A stretch of 5,410 bases of DNA. Source: an uncultured Selenomonadaceae bacterium. Its GTDB lineage: Bacteria > Bacillota > Negativicutes > Selenomonadales > Selenomonadaceae. Location: the NCBI GenBank assembly GCA_945637225.1, contig CALZDE010000153.1:1-5410 (forward strand). Direction: 5' to 3'. The first letter of the stretch is position 1; each line of letters begins with the position of its first letter. The translations under genes were made by a program, and so were the position numbers. The notes beneath the pieces are model-generated. The model had not been told where the DNA came from and did not search any database. It saw nothing but the letters and a program-made list of their open reading frames with translations. Of this stretch, positions 1 to 5,410 are shown piece after piece.

Positions 1-9
1 ATGTCATAA

Positions 10-1095
10 CTATATTTCTATAAACTGAAAAAATCTCTTGCAAAATTAAAGACCGCCTTCAGTGAGCCACAGGACGAATCCGTTATCATTACCGACAAAA
101 ATAACAAGGTACTGGCTACGTCTGCTTTCCCTCTCACCTACATTCCATCTATAAACAGTGAAGCCAATATTCTCATCTTCCCGAATATCAGTGATATGCT
201 CAGCAAGGCAGGCAATCTGTTTGGCAGTTATCAGCTTCCTGACAGAGACCGTTTTCAAAAGCTGGTAAAAAATGAGCTGAACAGGGCAGAGAATAAGGTA
301 GTAAAATTAGAGGAAGAAATTAACGATTCTGAGAACGCTGAGGAATTTCGCAAAAAAGCCGACAATCTCATGACCTATCAGTATCAGCTGACCGACCATG
401 TTGACGCTTCTGTTACCGTAGCAGATATTTACAGTGAGACGAGCGAGGAAATCACCATTAAGCTTGACCAGAGACTTACCATCAGCCAAAATGTACAGTG
501 GTACTACAAAAAATACGATAAGCTGAAGCGTGGCAAGGAAATTCTCATTGAACAGAAAAAACAGTGCCTTGAAGATATTGCTTATCTTTCTACTGTAGAA
601 AACAGCTTAAAATCTTCCACCCGTCTTAACGAAATAAATGATATTAAGGCAGAATTAATTGCTACTGGCTTTTTAAGAGAGAAAGTAAAAAAGAAGGCCT
701 CAGAGAAGCCTTCCCAGCCTTTTAAATTTACTGCACCAGATGGTACTGTGATTTTGGTAGGTAAAAATAATTATCAAAATGACAGACTTACATTTAAAGT
801 AAGCAACCCTGGCGACATTTGGCTTCACACCAAGGAGATACCTGGCTCTCATGTCATTTTACGCTGTGATGGTGACGAACCAAGCGAAGAAACATTACTT
901 TTGTCTGCTTATCTTGCGGTTCATTTCAGCAAGGCAGAAGGTTCATCGAAGGTGCCTGTAGATTATACTCGTTGCCGATTTATGAAAAAACCTAATGGGT
1001 CAAAACCGGGGTTTGTTATTTTTACCAATCAGACTACATTGTATGTAACGCCTGAGGAAGAAGTTTTAGCACCTATCTTAAAGCAAATAGACTAA
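10..1095 (+). CDS. rqcH: RqcH/NFACT family protein (Rqc2 homologue), C-terminal part; 5' end interrupted, candidate pseudogene
   Basis: RqcH binds stalled 50S-peptidyl-tRNA complexes and recruits tRNA-Ala to add C-terminal alanine tails that mark the peptide for degradation. Seen here: 361 residues ending in a TAA at 1093-1095, against about 570 in the family. The part before 253 resembles the end of the NFACT-N domain (SVIITDKNNK, FPLTYIP). Two charged helical stretches at about 253-351 and 496-615 (with NVQWYYKKYDKLKRG between 490 and 540) fit the middle coiled-coil. The NFACT-R domain at about 721-1050 carries VGKNNYQND, IWLHTKEIPGSHV, SSKVPVDYT, KKPNGSKPGFVI and TLYVTP. The first ATG (196) lies inside family-like sequence and has no Shine-Dalgarno, so it is not a convincing native start. 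The frame runs upstream to an in-frame TAA at 7-9. The tRNA-contacting N-terminal domain is therefore missing or out of frame. Either the gene is decayed, an error lies near base 1-25, or a C-terminal fragment is expressed. Family assignment is firm; functionality is doubtful. Confidence 0.88.
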   Translation, partial: LYFYKLKKSLAKLKTAFSEPQDESVIITDKNNKVLATSAFPLTYIPSINSEANILIFPNISDMLSKAGNLFGSYQLPDRDRFQKLVKNELNRAENKVVKLEEEINDSENAEEFRKKADNLMTYQYQLTDHVDASVTVADIYSETSEEITIKLDQRLTISQNVQWYYKKYDKLKRGKEILIEQKKQCLEDIAYLSTVENSLKSSTRLNEINDIKAELIATGFLREKVKKKASEKPSQPFKFTAPDGTVILVGKNNYQNDRLTFKVSNPGDIWLHTKEIPGSHVILRCDGDEPSEETLLLSAYLAVHFSKAEGSSKVPVDYTRCRFMKKPNGSKPGFVIFTNQTTLYVTPEEEVLAPILKQID

Positions 1096-1100
1096 AAATA

Positions 1101-1136
1101 ATGGGAAACAGTTTTACACTGCTTCCCATCTTTTTA
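1101..1136. terminator. Bidirectional intrinsic terminator between convergent rqcH and the chemoreceptor gene
   Basis: An 11-base-pair stem with one A-C mismatch pairs 1101-1111 (ATGGGAAACAG) with 1119-1129 (CTGCTTCCCAT) around a 7-base loop. On the plus strand it is followed by CTTTTTATT, and on the minus strand by TATTTTTAG. It starts 5 bases after the rqcH stop and lies just past the chemoreceptor stop at 1152, so one hairpin can end both transcripts. Confidence 0.85.
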
Positions 1137-1151
1137 TTGAAATTACAGTTA

Positions 1152-2555
1152 TTACTTAGATACCATATCGTGCAGAGAATCCATTTTTTTAATAATATTC
1201 TCAGATAAGGCAGATATTTCATTTACACCTTTTTCCATCTGAATGTCATTATGGCTATGATAATTATCAATAGTGTCGGCACATACTTTGTGGAACCGCT
1301 CGTGAATAGATCCCAATTCTCTGTAAATCTCTGTATTGCCAAACATCTCCTTGCCCTTCCCTGCATACCATTTACCCAGACGGCAAGCAGTATGATCGCA
1401 CACTTTGTTGGAATCAAGATCTATATTGCCCCAAATCATCTGATTGATACGCGCCTTCCACAGAAGATGGTCTGTCTTGGCAAGTTCCAATATGTCAGCA
1501 TCACCAAGCTCAAGCCCTCTATCTGCCAGGGAAGTACGCATTCCGCTAGTGGTATAAAGTGCCTGATAAACATGGCGATTACATTCCCTTGTAGATTCGT
1601 TCTGACGGTGAATATCATCTAATGTAGAACGCAGGGTAGCTGTCATTTCCTCAAAAGCAGCAGATTGTTCAGTAGCAATTGGCACTAACACCTGTACAGC
1701 ATCATTTATTCCGTCAAATATTCCCGTCAGCTTAGATGTATGATTGGAGGCATCCTCCACAGCATTTGTATTGTTTTTGAAGGAATTATCCATCTGAGTA
1801 AATTCCTCGGTAATTTCCTTAGAACAATCACTGATATCAGATAACTGACTGTTTATTTCGCCTACAGAATTCTTAGACTGCTCTGCCAGCTTTCTTACTT
1901 CCTCTGCTACTACCGCAAAGCCACGACCATGCTCACCTGCACGAGCTGCCTCGATAGACGCATTAAGAGCCAGAAGATTAGTCTGATCTGCAATTCCCCT
2001 GATGGCATCTACCAATTCATTAATATGGCTAGTAGAGGTCTGGAGCTTATCTACAGTTGCATGCATTACCCGAAGTCCATCGGAAGCAGATTTTGTTTCC
2101 ACGGATACTGTACTAATACTGCTTTCTGTTTTCCTCATAGCCTGCATACCAGCAGAAGTCTGTTCAGATGTTTCGCTGACAGTACCTGCCAAACCTTCAA
2201 TTTCCTGTGCTAATCCTTCTACTACCGCATTTATCTCCACTATATATTGATTAACATGCTTATTTTCTGTAACAATATAATTCAGCATTTCAGAAACTTC
2301 AGTAGACTCATAAACAGATTTATTGAGATTCATCAGAAACTCCTTCATATCCGCTAGCTGACGCAACTGAAATTCATGTACCTTTTCAACAATTTCCTTG
2401 TACTGCCTGCTCTCAACTGTTGGGGGCTTTGAAGTAAAATTTCCTGACAAAATATCATCCATATACTGCATGAATAAATGATGGTCACGATTATTATATG
2501 AAACACCATTGTTAGAAACTGGTGTTTCTTCCTTTTTATTACCAAAAAAGAACAT
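1152..2555 (-). CDS. Soluble methyl-accepting chemotaxis protein with C-terminal CZB zinc-binding domain
   Basis: A 467-residue cytoplasmic chemoreceptor expected to control CheA through CheW. There is no signal peptide or membrane segment. Residues 1-60 are polar, and a short stretch (DDILSGNF, 33-40) is faintly HAMP-like. Residues about 60-340 form the long helical signalling region, with the highly conserved hairpin tip at about 185-227 (IADQTNLLALNASIEAARAG, then GRGFAVVAEEVRKLAEQS). Residues about 355-432 are a CZB domain: H363 in DHLLWK, C391 in CRLGKW, and H418 and H422 in IHERFH give the usual three-His, one-Cys zinc site. CZB receptors of known function, such as Helicobacter TlpD, respond to zinc or to oxidants such as HOCl through the zinc-bound cysteine. 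The ATG at 2555 is set by a strong Shine-Dalgarno. It is the last gene of the minus-strand group, 67 bases after the hemerythrin gene and probably co-transcribed with it. Family is certain; the ligand is inferred. Confidence 0.96.
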   Translation of the reverse strand: MFFFGNKKEETPVSNNGVSYNNRDHHLFMQYMDDILSGNFTSKPPTVESRQYKEIVEKVHEFQLRQLADMKEFLMNLNKSVYESTEVSEMLNYIVTENKHVNQYIVEINAVVEGLAQEIEGLAGTVSETSEQTSAGMQAMRKTESSISTVSVETKSASDGLRVMHATVDKLQTSTSHINELVDAIRGIADQTNLLALNASIEAARAGEHGRGFAVVAEEVRKLAEQSKNSVGEINSQLSDISDCSKEITEEFTQMDNSFKNNTNAVEDASNHTSKLTGIFDGINDAVQVLVPIATEQSAAFEEMTATLRSTLDDIHRQNESTRECNRHVYQALYTTSGMRTSLADRGLELGDADILELAKTDHLLWKARINQMIWGNIDLDSNKVCDHTACRLGKWYAGKGKEMFGNTEIYRELGSIHERFHKVCADTIDNYHSHNDIQMEKGVNEISALSENIIKKMDSLHDMVSK

Positions 2556-2558
2556 ACA

Positions 2559-2569
2559 ATCACCTCTCC
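2559..2569 (-). promoter_or_regulatory. Strong ribosome-binding site of the chemoreceptor gene
   Basis: The minus strand reads GGAGAGGTGAT followed by TGT and the ATG at 2555. GAGGTGAT matches eight bases of the 16S rRNA complement at suitable spacing, which fixes this start. Confidence 0.85.
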
Positions 2570-2570
2570 G

Positions 2571-2620
2571 TTACTAAATTAGCATATACGATTTATTTCT
2601 TTAATTTTTTACTTTAGCAT
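2571..2620. repeat. Imperfect direct repeat in the hemerythrin-chemoreceptor gap
   Basis: On the minus strand ATGCTAAAGTAA (2620-2609) is repeated as ATGCTAATTTAGTAA (2585-2571). The copies are identical apart from three extra T residues in the second, and their starts are 35 bases apart. The second copy contains the small palindrome CTAATTTAG. No GC-rich hairpin or convincing promoter is seen in this AT-rich gap. It may be a regulator site or chance similarity. Confidence 0.35.
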
Positions 2621-2622
2621 GA

Positions 2623-3534
2623 TTAAAATACAAACTTCTTTTTGCCATTCTTTTTATCTTCCTCATACTGTTGCAGGAACTCATCAGCATGCTTATCCAT
2701 ATGGGTGATATGATAGGTAATCCATGTATAGAGATAATCCAAAAGCTCCACAAGGAATTTTCTCTGATCAGGCATGCCTTCTGCATCATCACGCTCATCC
2801 AATCTGTCTAAGAAAGCACAATGAGCACGAACATGGGCATCGTAATCTGGATATCTAGCGTCATGAAGTGCCTTTTCCTGATTTGCATAATGATAAATGC
2901 AGTGAACAGCCAAATCATCAAGTACTGCCTTTTCTGCATCATAATCATCCTCGCTGTGATTATTTTTCAGCATGGTGTATGTCTTGTTCAGCAGTTCAAA
3001 AATGACCTTATATTCTTCATCACGGACTGGGTCGCCAGTACGGTATTTATCCTCAAATGGGCAATATACAAGGTGAGTACCAGTTTCGTCAGTAACCTCC
3101 ACAGCAGTATCTGCCAAATGTCTCATTTTGCCAATGATAATATCACTGTAAAGAATGTGGTCATACAGCCATTTCAAGCAAAACTCTATCAGGTGGATAG
3201 TCAGTGCATCCTTCTCAGGGTCCCCTAAATCATGGAGATTAATAGCACTTATCTTTTCCACAAATTTTTTATGCGCCTTCAGCTGATGTTCTAACTCCGG
3301 ATCATTTATCTTCTTCATGTATTCTTCTTCATGCTGGAAATGGTGTTTTCCATAATCAAATAATACTTCAATATACTCCTCTAAAGAAATATTATCCCTA
3401 TTCTCATCATAAAAGCTGGCAATAACGTTGTTCATAAATTCAAATAAATGCTCATGCTCGGCATCTATTACAGGAACCCCCACCTTACAAGCCTCAGTAA
3501 ACTTAAATATTTCGTTGTGATTACCATCACTCAT
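2623..3534 (-). CDS. Tandem two-domain bacteriohemerythrin
   Basis: A 303-residue soluble protein with two hemerythrin four-helix domains in a row, about twice the size of a single bacteriohemerythrin. Such proteins bind O2 (or NO) at a non-haem diiron centre and serve in oxygen sensing, scavenging or delivery. Domain 1 (about 15-140) has H27 (IDAEH), H65 and E69 (HFQHEE), H83/Q84 and H88 (HQLKAH), and H126 and D131 (HILYSD). Domain 2 (about 165-290) has Y175 where the first His is expected (RDEEY), H215 with Q219 in place of the bridging Glu (HYANQE), H234 and H238 (HVRAH), and H275 and D280 (HITHMD). So domain 1 has a shifted His in its HxxxH motif and domain 2 lacks two of seven canonical ligands. 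The C-terminus is lysine-rich. The ATG at 3534 is preceded by GGGAG (3549-3545) at 10 bases. A terminator separates it from the kinase upstream, and the chemoreceptor follows closely, which suggests an oxygen-related job. Family is firm; iron content of domain 2 is uncertain. Confidence 0.94.
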   Translation of the reverse strand: MSDGNHNEIFKFTEACKVGVPVIDAEHEHLFEFMNNVIASFYDENRDNISLEEYIEVLFDYGKHHFQHEEEYMKKINDPELEHQLKAHKKFVEKISAINLHDLGDPEKDALTIHLIEFCLKWLYDHILYSDIIIGKMRHLADTAVEVTDETGTHLVYCPFEDKYRTGDPVRDEEYKVIFELLNKTYTMLKNNHSEDDYDAEKAVLDDLAVHCIYHYANQEKALHDARYPDYDAHVRAHCAFLDRLDERDDAEGMPDQRKFLVELLDYLYTWITYHITHMDKHADEFLQQYEEDKKNGKKKFVF

Positions 3535-3544
3535 GCAGACACAT

Positions 3545-3549
3545 CTCCC
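3545..3549 (-). promoter_or_regulatory. Ribosome-binding site of the hemerythrin gene
   Basis: The minus strand reads GGGAG ten bases before the ATG at 3534. Match and spacing are acceptable but weaker than for the chemoreceptor. No better in-frame start is evident: the hemerythrin domain begins only about 15 residues in. Confidence 0.55.
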
Positions 3550-3658
3550 ATCATATTACGTTACATTGACAATTTGACCTTTTACGCACACAAATTGCCC
3601 CCTTTCCTTTTACAACACTATATTCTACACGCCCTGCCAAAATTCCTGCTGAATAAAT
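3550..3658 (-). other. Leader region expected to hold the hemerythrin promoter
   Basis: This is the space between the kinase terminator and the hemerythrin ribosome-binding site, so initiation for the hemerythrin transcript is expected here. AT-rich -10-like words occur (TAGAAT at 3627-3622, TATAGT at 3622-3617), but neither has a good -35 at normal spacing. A purine run AAAGGAAAGGGGG (3610-3598) resembles a second Shine-Dalgarno and precedes an 11-codon GTG reading frame (3591-3556). No riboswitch-like fold was recognised. Confidence 0.4.
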
Positions 3659-3694
3659 AAAAAACTTAGCCCAAAATTTAATTCGGACTAAGTT
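3656..3694 (-). terminator. Intrinsic terminator of the hybrid kinase gene, overlapping its 3' end
   Basis: On the minus strand AACTTAGTCC (3694-3685) pairs with GGGCTAAGTT (3672-3663), ten positions with one mismatch, around a 12-base loop. TTTTTTATTTATT follows, beginning in the last stem bases. The kinase stop codon TAA (3680-3678) lies in the loop, so the 5' arm is coding. It should largely uncouple the kinase from the hemerythrin gene. Confidence 0.8.
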
Positions 3695-5410
3695 TATTTA
3701 AAGCTCGCTTATCAATATCCATAGCCGTAAAGGCAGAATTTAGCTTCATCATTACCACCTGCATATCAATAGGCTTTGGAATAGAATCATTCATTCCTGC
3801 ATCACGTGCTTTTTCAAGGTCATCTGGGTCGGTATTACCGCTCATGGCAAAGATAGGCACATTTTTTGCTGCTTCATTTTCGATTTTTCGGATAGCTCTT
3901 GCTGCTTCATAGCCACCCATAACAGGCATATTAATATCCATCAGGATTGCGTCATAATACTCTGGCCAAGCAGTCACCTTTTCTACTGCTATTTTGCCGT
4001 TGGAAGCCACATCCACAACAAGACCTGCCGCTGACAGAAGCTCTGCTTCAATTTCCTGATTCAGCTCGTTGTCTTCTGCTAAAAGAATATGCTTATCCTT
4101 GAATTTCTCCATGCATACACTGCATTCCTCATCGACAGAATCATCGCTGACAGCTTCCTCAGCAGTTTCCTTTTCCACCACAGAAAACCTCACATTAATG
4201 ATATACTCTGTACCCTTGCCCTTTTCGCTTTCCACACGTATTGTACCATCCATAGCGTCTACCAAATTTTTTACTATGGACATACCAAGACCTGTGCCCT
4301 GAATTTCCTTTACTACTGCTTCCTCACGCACAAAAGGCTCAAAAACTTTAGCGGCAAATTCCTTACTCATGCCAATGCCAGTGTCCTTCACCCTTATTTC
4401 AAAGTAATCACCTGACATCTGACGGAGCTTAACAGAAATACTGCCACCCTTAGGAGTAAATTTTACCGCATTACCCAAGAGATTCAGTAAAATCTGATTT
4501 ATGCGCATAACATCCATACTTACGTATTTGTTACGGACATCTAAATCAAAAACCAGAGTCTGTTCCTTTGCCTGTGTCTGTCCCTTAATTATATCCTCTA
4601 CGTCAGAAAATACCTTTATTATATTGCACTCTGAATTATTAAGAGTCAATTTTCCTCTTCTCATACGGCTTAATTCCAAAAGGTCATTTATGAGGTTCAT
4701 AAGAAAACTGCCTGCTGTAGAAATCTTCTTTAGATACTGTCTTGACAGCTTTTCATCGTTATAATTCTGATTTATCAGATTGGTAAAGCCCAAAATAGCA
4801 TTCAAAGGTGTACGAATGTCATGCGCCATAGCATTCATCATCTGAGTCTGAAGCCTGTTGGTGTCCTCCTCCAGCTGAATACGTTCTGCCATGGACTTCA
4901 TTTCATCCATTTTCTGGGCATAATTAACCATAGCCCAAAAACTTATTTCCAAGATAGTAATCATAGCCGCATCAAAGGCAACCAAATGCTGCCACAATAC
5001 ATGATGAAGACTGCGTCCTATTCTCGAATTTATTACCAAATTTTCCGCATCATAGATTTCCTCAATACGTATATTCATATGGGCAACAAGAGCAAAAACA
5101 ACTATTGAGAAAATTATAATAGCTATCAAATAACGCTTGCGGTACTGCTTCATCTTAAAATATTTTGCCTTGACAAGTCTATTAAAGTGGTTCACATTGC
5201 TTTTGTTACCAATGGCAAGATAAGAAAAAAATACTGTCAAAACCGTAGCTGACACATTTATAAAGGTTTGCGTACTATACAAATTAGCTATAACAGCCGA
5301 AATATCTATGCCTGACTCTGGAAAATAATACGCCAAAGCCCCCCTAACTGAAATATTATGGATATAATAGCTCAGTACAGTCAAGCATACTATAGCTATG
5401 TTTATTTTTA
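3678..5410 (-). CDS. Membrane hybrid sensor histidine kinase with C-terminal receiver domain (N-terminus outside window)
   Basis: A signalling kinase that autophosphorylates on His and passes phosphate to its own receiver Asp. The frame stays open to the window edge upstream of the TTG at 5384, and those extra codons add hydrophobic residues (INIAIVC), so the true start is probably beyond 5410. Counting from the TTG codon as residue 1, hydrophobic segments lie at about -7 to 9, 41-59, 86-102 and 135-154, with a basic loop at 61-84 fitting a cytoplasmic side. A helical linker (157-183) leads to HisKA with H188 in AHDIRTPLN. The ATPase domain has N301/N305 (NLLGNAVKF), DTGIGM (334-339), FEPFVR and GTGLGMSI (363-370). 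After an acidic linker (402-428) the receiver (431-549) has E437/D438, phosphoacceptor D483 in LMDINMPVMGG, S515 and K537 in PKP. No PAS, HAMP or HPt is visible, so further transfer would need an HPt protein encoded elsewhere. The signal is unknown. Confidence 0.95.
   Translation of the reverse strand, partial: KINIAIVCLTVLSYYIHNISVRGALAYYFPESGIDISAVIANLYSTQTFINVSATVLTVFFSYLAIGNKSNVNHFNRLVKAKYFKMKQYRKRYLIAIIIFSIVVFALVAHMNIRIEEIYDAENLVINSRIGRSLHHVLWQHLVAFDAAMITILEISFWAMVNYAQKMDEMKSMAERIQLEEDTNRLQTQMMNAMAHDIRTPLNAILGFTNLINQNYNDEKLSRQYLKKISTAGSFLMNLINDLLELSRMRRGKLTLNNSECNIIKVFSDVEDIIKGQTQAKEQTLVFDLDVRNKYVSMDVMRINQILLNLLGNAVKFTPKGGSISVKLRQMSGDYFEIRVKDTGIGMSKEFAAKVFEPFVREEAVVKEIQGTGLGMSIVKNLVDAMDGTIRVESEKGKGTEYIINVRFSVVEKETAEEAVSDDSVDEECSVCMEKFKDKHILLAEDNELNQEIEAELLSAAGLVVDVASNGKIAVEKVTAWPEYYDAILMDINMPVMGGYEAARAIRKIENEAAKNVPIFAMSGNTDPDDLEKARDAGMNDSIPKPIDMQVVMMKLNSAFTAMDIDKRALNKLSPN

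Noticed and set aside
46..258. Minus-strand open frame of 70 codons opposite the rqcH 5' part
   Set aside because: It overlaps family-like rqcH codons on the other strand, has no recognisable domain, and is best seen as a shadow frame.
1251..1622. Plus-strand open frame of 123 codons inside the chemoreceptor gene
   Set aside because: It is antisense to strongly conserved CZB and signalling-domain codons, with no domain or ribosome-binding site of its own.
2575..2608. Sigma-28-like flagellar promoter before the chemoreceptor gene (TAAA, 16 bases, TCGTATAT on the minus strand)
   Set aside because: The -10 part matches the CCGATAT-type consensus poorly and such words are expected by chance in DNA this AT-rich.
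2821..3228. Plus-strand open frame of 135 codons with hydrophobic stretches inside the hemerythrin gene
   Set aside because: It is antisense to hemerythrin ligand motifs; its hydrophobicity follows from the complementary reading of charged codons.
3617..3640. Sigma-A or sigma-54 promoter before the hemerythrin gene (TTGGCA with TATAGT or TAGAAT nearby)
   Set aside because: Spacings between TTGGCA and the -10-like words are 12 and 7 bases, far from 17, and no GC element occurs at the sigma-54 distance.
5382..5384. TTG as the kinase start codon
   Set aside because: The frame is open upstream to the window edge and the extra codons extend a hydrophobic segment, so this TTG is only the first start-like codon, not a supported start.

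Overview
The window holds four protein-coding genes from what looks like an anaerobic, probably motile member of the Bacillota. The DNA is AT-rich, the ribosome-binding site before the chemoreceptor is strong and Gram-positive-like, and an RqcH/NFACT protein is present. The wording of its C-terminal domain resembles Negativicutes (Selenomonadales) from memory, but this cannot be tested here and Clostridia remain possible.

Layout: the only plus-strand gene (about 10-1095) encodes the C-terminal two thirds of the ribosome quality-control factor RqcH. Its 5' part is interrupted: all three plus-strand frames carry a stop within the first 28 bases, yet family-like sequence runs upstream of the first available ATG (196). 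It converges on three minus-strand genes and is separated from them by a hairpin at 1101-1129 that can terminate transcription in both directions. Reading along the minus strand, these genes are a membrane hybrid histidine kinase (5410 to 3678, N-terminus beyond the window), a tandem-domain bacteriohemerythrin (3534 to 2623) and a soluble methyl-accepting chemotaxis protein with a C-terminal CZB zinc-binding domain (2555 to 1152).

How they may work together: the kinase ends in a clear intrinsic terminator whose loop contains its stop codon, so the hemerythrin probably has its own promoter in the gap that follows. Hemerythrin and chemoreceptor are 67 bases apart with no terminator between them and are probably co-transcribed. 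A diiron oxygen/NO-binding protein beside a cytoplasmic chemoreceptor with a redox-sensitive zinc domain suggests an oxygen or oxidant-avoidance module, which is an inference from context. The kinase has four predicted membrane segments, HisKA, HATPase and a receiver domain but no HPt, PAS or HAMP, and its link to the other two genes is only by position.

I found no RNA genes, mobile elements or CRISPR arrays, and no gene-free stretch longer than about 145 bases. I see no clearly undescribed system. The best leads are the broken rqcH, the altered iron-ligand sets of the hemerythrin, and the hemerythrin/CZB-receptor pairing.
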